Source: an uncultured Bacillota bacterium (lineage in GTDB: Bacteria > Bacillota > Clostridia > Oscillospirales > Oscillospiraceae). Taken from it: DNA of 33,141 nucleotides. The translations under genes and the position numbers were made by a program. The notes under the pieces are model-generated. The model was not told where the DNA came from. It was given only the letters and a program-made list of their open reading frames with translations, and did not search any database. Location of the stretch: positions 1 through 33,141 of the forward strand of contig CANSXE010000016.1 of assembly GCA_947650875.1 (NCBI GenBank). Reading direction: 5' to 3'. This document shows, in pieces, positions 28,806-33,141 of the stretch. Every line of letters begins with the position of its first letter. The first letter of the stretch is position 1.

Positions 28806-29999
28806 TCACGTTAACGTATCCTGTGAAATTAGCCCCAGGTCATACTTCCATCCCAGTACCCGGGCCAGGGCCTCGTCCACCCGCTCCCGGGGGAGGGAGC
28901 CGTCCTCCAGAGCGGCCAGCACCTGGGGAATCTGTCCCTGAAAGTCGGCGGTGACCACCATGTCGCACCCGGCGGCAATGGCCAGCACGGCGGGGGACTG
29001 TCCCTGTTCCCTGGCGTATTGGGTAATGGCCTTCATAGACAGGTCGTCTGTGAGGGCGGGGCCGTCGAATCCCAGCTCCTCCCGGAGCAGCCGGTATACG
29101 GCAGGGGAGAGGGAGCCGGGACAGTCCGGGTCTGCCGCCTGGAGGATGTTGTGGGACACCAGTACCGCGGCGGCGCCCCCCCGGGCGGCGTCAATTCCCG
29201 CCTGGAAGGGGAGAAAATCCGCCTGCCGCAGCTGGTTCAGGGGCCGCTTGTCCAGCGCGGAGCCGGTGTGGGTGTCCTTGTTGGGCCCGTAGCCGGGGAA
29301 ATGCTTCAGCACGCTGCCCATGCCGTCCTCCTCCATCTGCGCGACAACGGCGGCGATGTATTCACAGGTCTCCTCCGTCCCCAGGCCCAGGGTGCGGTCA
29401 TAGATAAAGTCCCCGGGGTCGGTGGACAGGTCGGCCACCGGAGCGAGGTTGACATTGATGCCCAGGGAGGAGAGCAGCGCATCCTTCTCCCGGCAGTCGA
29501 CCAGGATGGCCTCCAGCCCGCCCTGCTTGTACAGCTTCTGCGGGGAGGAAAACCGCTTTTCCCGCAGCTGGGGGCAGGCGCTCACCCGGGCCACGGTGCC
29601 CCCCTCCTCGTCCGCGCCGATGAGCAGCGGAAGGCTGACCGCTTCCTGGAGGGCGGCGATCTCCTCCTGCACCTGCTGGGGGGTGCGGTCCTTGAGATTG
29701 CCCTTGAACAGGAGATATCCCCCCAGGTGGTACTCCGCCGCCAGCTCCGCGGCGTTTCCCTGGGGACAGTGGGGAAAGAAGAGCTGGCCCACCTTTTCCT
29801 CCGCTGTCATGGAGGAGAGCAGCCTGTCGATGGTCTCCTGCCGGGGGTCGGGCTCCGGCTCAGGAATCTCCACCGGGACAAAGGCGGGCACATCAGGCGG
29901 GGGAGGGGAGGGGGGAGGTGTGCTCTCCGCCGGCGGAGCCGTGGAGGAACAGCCCGCCAGCAGCAGGACCGCCAGGGCCAGGGACAAAAGATGTTTCAT
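28806..29999 (-). CDS. Glycoside hydrolase family 3 lipoprotein (NagZ-like beta-N-acetylhexosaminidase)
   Basis: A protein of 397 residues from the ATG at 29999; another ATG three codons upstream sits too close to the AAAGGAG site. Signal peptide MKHLLSLALAVLLLAGC with lipobox LLAGC (lipid-carrying C17), then a Pro-rich spacer (about 20-52) and a single GH3 barrel. Active-site features: GADEEGGTV (128-136), VLKHFPGYG (230-238) with the D242-H244 dyad in KDTH, and ALTDDLSM (315-322) carrying the nucleophile Asp. The family releases GlcNAc from muropeptides in cell-wall recycling; Gram-positive forms act outside the membrane. It has no C-terminal GH3 domain. Its translation start overlaps a parS-like 16-mer (29992-30007). 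It lies downstream of aspS. Confidence 0.92.
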   Translation of the reverse strand: MKHLLSLALAVLLLAGCSSTAPPAESTPPPSPPPPDVPAFVPVEIPEPEPDPRQETIDRLLSSMTAEEKVGQLFFPHCPQGNAAELAAEYHLGGYLLFKGNLKDRTPQQVQEEIAALQEAVSLPLLIGADEEGGTVARVSACPQLREKRFSSPQKLYKQGGLEAILVDCREKDALLSSLGINVNLAPVADLSTDPGDFIYDRTLGLGTEETCEYIAAVVAQMEEDGMGSVLKHFPGYGPNKDTHTGSALDKRPLNQLRQADFLPFQAGIDAARGGAAAVLVSHNILQAADPDCPGSLSPAVYRLLREELGFDGPALTDDLSMKAITQYAREQGQSPAVLAIAAGCDMVVTADFQGQIPQVLAALEDGSLPRERVDEALARVLGWKYDLGLISQDTLT

Positions 30000-30007
30000 G
30001 TGAAACA
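29992..30007. promoter_or_regulatory. parS-like ParB/Spo0J binding site within a translation start
   Basis: TGTTTCATGTGAAACA, identical to the site at 17021-17036 and in the same orientation. On the minus strand it covers the start codon region of the GH3 lipoprotein (ATGTTTCACATGAAACAT spans both candidate ATGs). It lies about 11.5 kb from oriC. Confidence 0.65.
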
Positions 30008-30016
30008 TTTCTCCTT

Positions 30017-30048
30017 TTAAAATTGCCCCGTCGGATAGACGGAGCAAT
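30017..30048 (-). terminator. Possible weak terminator of aspS
   Basis: On the minus strand ATTGC-T-CCGTC / GACGG-G-GCAAT with a 5-base loop, followed by TTTTAAAAGG, seven bases after the aspS stop. The U-run is short, so the GH3 gene may be reached by readthrough. Confidence 0.5.
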
Positions 30049-30054
30049 GTTGAA

Positions 30055-31845
30055 TTATTCCTCTTCTGTCTTGGTAATTGCGATGTTCAGCTCGTCCAGC
30101 TGGTTCTGCTCCACGGTGGAGGGTGCGCCCATCATCAGGTCCTGGGCGTTTTTGTTCATGGGGAAGGGGATTACCTCCCGGATGGACTCCTCCCCGGACA
30201 GCAGCATCACCATCCGGTCCACCCCGGGGGCGATGCCCGCGTGGGGGGGTGCGCCGTAGGTGAAGGCGTTGTACATGGCGGGGAACTTGCTGCGCACATC
30301 CTCCTCCTCCAGGCCCACCATCCAGAAGGCTTTTACCATAAGCTCCGGGTCGTGGTTGCGCACCGCGCCGGAGGACAGCTCCACCCCGTTGCACACCAGG
30401 TCATACTGGAAGGCGGTGATGGACAGGGGGTCCACCTCCCCCTTGATGGCCTTTTCGATGATCTCCAGACCGCCGTTGGGCATGGAGAAGGGGTTATGGC
30501 AAAATTCCAGCCCGCCGCTCTCCTCGCCAATCTCATACATGGGGAAGTCCACAATCCAGCAGAACTCGTACCGCTCCTTGTCCATGTGTCCGGGGCAGAA
30601 GGCCCCCAGCTTGTTGCGCAGGACGCCGGCGGTCTTCTGTGCCGCCAGCTTTGCCCCGGCGGTGAGACCCACAAAGCAGCCCTTCTCCAGCTTCAGCCCA
30701 TTGACCACCTGGTCCTTGATGGGCTGGACAAACTTGGCGATGCCGCCCACAATCTCGCCGTTTTCGTCATAGCGGAACCAGTAGGCCTTGCTGCCGGTCT
30801 GGACCTCCACTTCATTGCACAGCCCGTCAATCTGCTTCCGGGTGCCGGAGAAATCGGTCACTACAATAGCCTTGACGGTCTGATGCTCAAAGGGCGGGAA
30901 GCCGCAGTCGGCCAGCAGGTCCGTCGCGTCCGTAACGGTCAGGTCGATGCGCAGGTCGGGCTTGTCGGAGCCGTATTTTTCCATGGCTTCCAGGTAGGGG
31001 ATGCGGACAAAGGGGGCTTTTGAAGCAGTGTTGTACTTGCCGTACTTGGCAAAGATGGGGGGGAGCACGTCCTCCAGCACGGTGAACACGTCCTCCTGGT
31101 TGGCAAAGGCCATCTCCATGTCCAGCTGGTAGAACTCGCCGGGGGAGCGGTCCCCCCGGGCGTCCTCGTCCCGGAAGCAGGGGGCGATCTGGAAGTACTT
31201 GTCAAAGCCGGAGGCCATGAGCAGCTGCTTGAACTGCTGGGGGGCCTGGGGCAGGGCGTAGAACTTGCCGGGGTGCTTCCGGGAGGGCACCAGGTAGTCC
31301 CGGGCCCCCTCGGGGGAGGAGGCGGTGAGGATGGGGGTGGTGATCTCTAAAAAGCCGTGGTCGGTCATGGCGGTCCGCAGGGCGGACACCACCTGACAGC
31401 GCAGGACGATGTTGTCCTTCACCTCGGGGTTGCGCAGGTCCAGATAGCGGTACTTCAGCCGGGCGGACTCGTCCGCCTCCCGGCTGCGGGTAACGGGGAA
31501 GGGCAGCTCGTTGTGCCGGCAGCGGCCCAGCACCTCAATCTTGGCGGGCACCACCTCAATGTCACCGGTGGGCAGCTTGGGATTTTTGCTGTCCCGCTCC
31601 CGGACGGCGCCGGTGACGGCGATCACCGTCTCCTTGTTCAGCTCCTTGGCGGCCTGGACGGTCTCCTCGGTCTCCAGCACGATCTGAGTGGTGCCGTAGA
31701 AGTCCCGCAGCACCAGAAAGGCCAGATTCTGCCCCACCTCCCGCAGGTTCTCCATCCAGCCGGCCAAAGTGACCGTCTGTCCGACCTGCTCCATGCGCAG
31801 CTCCCCGCAGGTGTGGGTGCGGTAAAAGGTGCTTGTGTCACCCAT
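30055..31845 (-). CDS. aspS: Aspartate--tRNA ligase
   Basis: A protein of 596 residues, the bacterial AspRS size. An N-terminal OB-fold anticodon domain (GELRMEQVGQTVTLAGWMENLREVG.LAFLVLRD..GTTQIV) is followed by the class II core. The amino-acid loop reads LPQAPQQFKQLLM (about 195-207, QSPQLFKQ in most), motif 2 is CFRDEDARGDRSPGEFYQLDMEM (about 218-240, with a SPGE insertion relative to the usual DLRADRQPEFTQ form) and motif 3 GAPPHAGIAPGVDRMVMLL. The GAD insertion domain (about 290-420) is present. It charges tRNA-Asp with aspartate. hisS is upstream but separated by an exported-protein gene and a MITE. Confidence 0.97.
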   Translation of the reverse strand: MGDTSTFYRTHTCGELRMEQVGQTVTLAGWMENLREVGQNLAFLVLRDFYGTTQIVLETEETVQAAKELNKETVIAVTGAVRERDSKNPKLPTGDIEVVPAKIEVLGRCRHNELPFPVTRSREADESARLKYRYLDLRNPEVKDNIVLRCQVVSALRTAMTDHGFLEITTPILTASSPEGARDYLVPSRKHPGKFYALPQAPQQFKQLLMASGFDKYFQIAPCFRDEDARGDRSPGEFYQLDMEMAFANQEDVFTVLEDVLPPIFAKYGKYNTASKAPFVRIPYLEAMEKYGSDKPDLRIDLTVTDATDLLADCGFPPFEHQTVKAIVVTDFSGTRKQIDGLCNEVEVQTGSKAYWFRYDENGEIVGGIAKFVQPIKDQVVNGLKLEKGCFVGLTAGAKLAAQKTAGVLRNKLGAFCPGHMDKERYEFCWIVDFPMYEIGEESGGLEFCHNPFSMPNGGLEIIEKAIKGEVDPLSITAFQYDLVCNGVELSSGAVRNHDPELMVKAFWMVGLEEEDVRSKFPAMYNAFTYGAPPHAGIAPGVDRMVMLLSGEESIREVIPFPMNKNAQDLMMGAPSTVEQNQLDELNIAITKTEEE

Positions 31846-31865
31846 AATATCAACTCCTGTTTGTA

Positions 31866-32360
31866 TTATTTATCATTTGTAATTCCATTTTGTAATTGCA
31901 GGCTCGACTGTAGTTCCTGCTCTATATCGTCGGGGGAGGAGGGGGCGTAACCCCGCCAGCGCCCTTCGTTGGGAAGCCATAAATGTTTGCCGTCCCAGTA
32001 TGCGATATAAGAGGGAGAACAGCCGCTGATCTCATGAATCCCGATTCCTTTTTTGCTGGGTCTTATAAGCGGAAAAAGCCGGGTGTATGTTTGCCCTTGC
32101 AGGGCGTTCAGCGCTTTTTTCCCTGGTTCGGCCCTCTCTGCGGAAACAGGGATGTCGCTCATGCCGGGGAAGTCGCCCTCATAAAAGATGTGGATGAAGT
32201 GGGCTGACTGGGGGTGAGGGTCAGCACTGAAGCCCTTGATTTGGTCGTAGCTAAACTCCTCCGTCGAATAGTCCGATGTAACATAGGCCGCAGTAAGACC
32301 GAGACCGAAGGCGGATAGAAGAACGGCAACGACACAGAGAATCCAGAGCTTCTTTTTCAT
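31866..32360 (-). CDS. Exported or membrane-anchored hypothetical protein
   Basis: A protein of 164 residues from the ATG at 32360 with AAAGGAA upstream; the frame extends 13 codons further but into the MITE-like repeat. An N-terminal signal or anchor (KKKLWILCVVAVLLSAFGLGLTAAYV, 2-27) lacks a lipobox. The remainder is a compact, aromatic-rich domain with a basic patch RPSKKGIGIHEISGCSPSYIAYWDGKHLWLPNEGRWRGYAP (about 105-145). No family recognised. GC content is lower than the neighbours (many A/T codons), consistent with later acquisition. It is inserted between hisS and aspS, which are normally adjacent. Confidence 0.7.
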   Translation of the reverse strand: MKKKLWILCVVAVLLSAFGLGLTAAYVTSDYSTEEFSYDQIKGFSADPHPQSAHFIHIFYEGDFPGMSDIPVSAERAEPGKKALNALQGQTYTRLFPLIRPSKKGIGIHEISGCSPSYIAYWDGKHLWLPNEGRWRGYAPSSPDDIEQELQSSLQLQNGITNDK

Positions 32361-32383
32361 AGGGGGTTCCTTTCCACGGCGGA

Positions 32384-32520
32384 GGAATCCCCCCGCCACT
32401 TCGTGGCCCTCCCCCCTTTAGCAAGGGGGGCTTTTTTACGTTTCCCTTACCGTGTTTGCTCCAAATGGCCCCCTTGCTAAAGGGGGCTGGCACCGCCGTA
32501 GGCGGTGACTGGGGGATTCC
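32384..32520. mobile_element. MITE-like element, copy 2
   Basis: A 137-bp element with terminal inverted repeats GGAATCCCCC / GGGGGATTCC and the same nested CCCCCTTTAGCAAGGGGGG / CCCCCTTGCTAAAGGGGG core as copy 1 (7061-7209). The small side hairpins differ: CCAC-TTC-GTGG on the left, ACCGCC-GTA-GGCGGT (32482-32496) on the right. It is non-coding, between the exported protein and hisS. Confidence 0.8.
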
Positions 32521-32531
32521 ACACGTTAAAT

Positions 32532-32570
32532 GCTGTTGCCTTGGTGGTGGAGGGATTCCGCACCAACAGC
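32532..32570 (-). terminator. Inverted repeat downstream of hisS
   Basis: Arms GCTGTTG and CAACAGC, extendable by GGTG/CACC with a bulge, lie just after the hisS stop. It is followed on the minus strand by ATTTAACG, so it is a weak terminator candidate. The loop contains AGGGATTCCG, resembling a MITE end, so it may be a repeat remnant instead. Confidence 0.35.
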
Positions 32571-32575
32571 GGCGC

Positions 32576-33141
32576 TTACTCCCCCTTGTCCAGGATGGGC
32601 GTGGCGGCGTCGCTTGCGCCCATGGCGGCGACGATTCTGCCCACGGCATCGCCGGTGGGAATCAGCTCCTGCTCGCCGGAGCGCATATCCTTCAACGACA
32701 CCTTGTCCTGCTTGATCTCGTCGTCCCCCAGGAAAATCACATAGGGCACTCCCAGCTTGTCGGCGTAGTTCATTTTCTGCTTAAACTTCTTCTGCTCGCC
32801 GTAAATCTGAGTGCGCACGCCGGAGGAGCGCAGCTGGGTGGACAGGGTGATGGCCGGGCCCATGTCGTCGGTCATGGGGAGAATCAGCACGTCGGCGGGG
32901 GCGGTGTTCAGGGCGTCGTTGAGATAGCCCTGGTCCTCCAGCACGAAGAACAGCCGGGTCAGACCGATGGAAATTCCAACGCCGGGGAGTTGTTTATCGG
33001 TGTAATATTCCGCCAGGTTATCATACCGCCCGCCGGAGCAGATGGAGCCGATCTCCGGGTGGTCCAGCATAGTGGTCTCGTAGACAGTGCCGGTGTAGTA
33101 GTCCAGCCCCCGGGCGATGGTCAGGTCCAGCACGAAGTGGG
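32576..33141 (-). CDS. hisS: Histidine--tRNA ligase, C-terminal part (5' truncated by window edge)
   Basis: About 188 residues at the 3' end of hisS; the gene continues past the window. Visible are the end of the class II core with LTIARGLDYYTGTVYET (the histidine-specific R-G-L-D-Y-Y motif HisA), GSICSGGRYDNLAEYY and motif 3 PGVGISIGLTRLFFVLED. The anticodon-binding domain follows (DVLILPMTDDMGPAITLSTQLRSSGVRTQIYGEQKKFKQKMNYADKLGVPYVIFLGDDEI..DKVSLKDM..GEQ). It charges tRNA-His. It is complete at its C terminus. It is usually followed directly by aspS; here a MITE and one gene intervene. Confidence 0.96.
   Translation of the reverse strand, partial: HFVLDLTIARGLDYYTGTVYETTMLDHPEIGSICSGGRYDNLAEYYTDKQLPGVGISIGLTRLFFVLEDQGYLNDALNTAPADVLILPMTDDMGPAITLSTQLRSSGVRTQIYGEQKKFKQKMNYADKLGVPYVIFLGDDEIKQDKVSLKDMRSGEQELIPTGDAVGRIVAAMGASDAATPILDKGE

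Overview
This is a GC-rich (roughly 60 percent by eye) chromosomal window centred on the replication origin of a Firmicute. The dnaA-dnaN-rlbA-recF-remB-gyrB-gyrA block on one side and rpmH-rnpA-yidD-yidC-jag on the other are a classical Firmicutes oriC neighbourhood. The high GC, AGGAGG-type ribosome binding sites, DIP1984-type, DUF6442-type and DUF4179-type genes and the CTCCCCCCTTTAGCAAGG-type repeats suggest an anaerobic Clostridia member of the Oscillospiraceae/Ruminococcaceae type (Flavonifractor, Oscillibacter or Lawsonibacter-like). That placement is inference; no 16S gene is present.

Layout. (1) 1-2550: the 3' end of typA, then a self-contained four-gene operon (DUF2442-like, PEBP/YbhB, a RelA/SpoT-fold nucleotidyltransferase, an overlapping small DUF6718-like gene) with a clear promoter and terminator. 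(2) 2550-6840, minus strand: rubrerythrin; an ECF sigma factor with a membrane anti-sigma-like partner; a CoxE-type VWA protein followed by a GNAT acetyltransferase. (3) 6840-8240: a gene-poor repeat region with a MITE-like element, then a plus-strand cassette of a small DUF6442-like membrane protein, a broken or frameshifted one-TM peptide, an XRE regulator and an FeoB-associated-type Cys-rich small membrane protein. (4) 8240-19804, minus strand: rnhA, a DIP1984-family gene, gyrA, a YafQ-type toxin and its antitoxin lodged between gyrA and gyrB, gyrB, a PH-domain protein, a small membrane protein, remB, recF, rlbA (yaaA), dnaN, dnaA. (5) oriC: DnaA boxes and a DnaA-trio between dnaA and dnaN, plus a second box group upstream of dnaA. 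(6) 20055-27059, plus strand: rpmH, rnpA, yidD, yidC, jag, a YaaO-like PLP enzyme, holB and ricT, then an AEC transporter. (7) 28090-33141: a divergent XRE regulator and unknown gene, then minus-strand NagZ-like lipoprotein, aspS, an exported unknown protein, a second MITE copy, and the 3' part of hisS.

Genes near the origin mostly run away from it, so replication and transcription are co-directional. The core modules are replication initiation (dnaA, dnaN, recF, gyrase), protein synthesis and membrane insertion (rpmH, rnpA, yidD, yidC, jag) and tRNA charging (aspS, hisS). Two identical parS-like 16-mers flank the right side of the origin.

Most noteworthy: a toxin-antitoxin pair inside the gyrase operon; two families of short palindromic elements whose hairpin arms change between copies while staying self-complementary, including a four-unit 37-bp tandem array that mimics a CRISPR; a diverged duplicate of the recF 3' end; a RelA/SpoT-type gene overlapped by a small partner; and a possible structured RNA upstream of rnhA.
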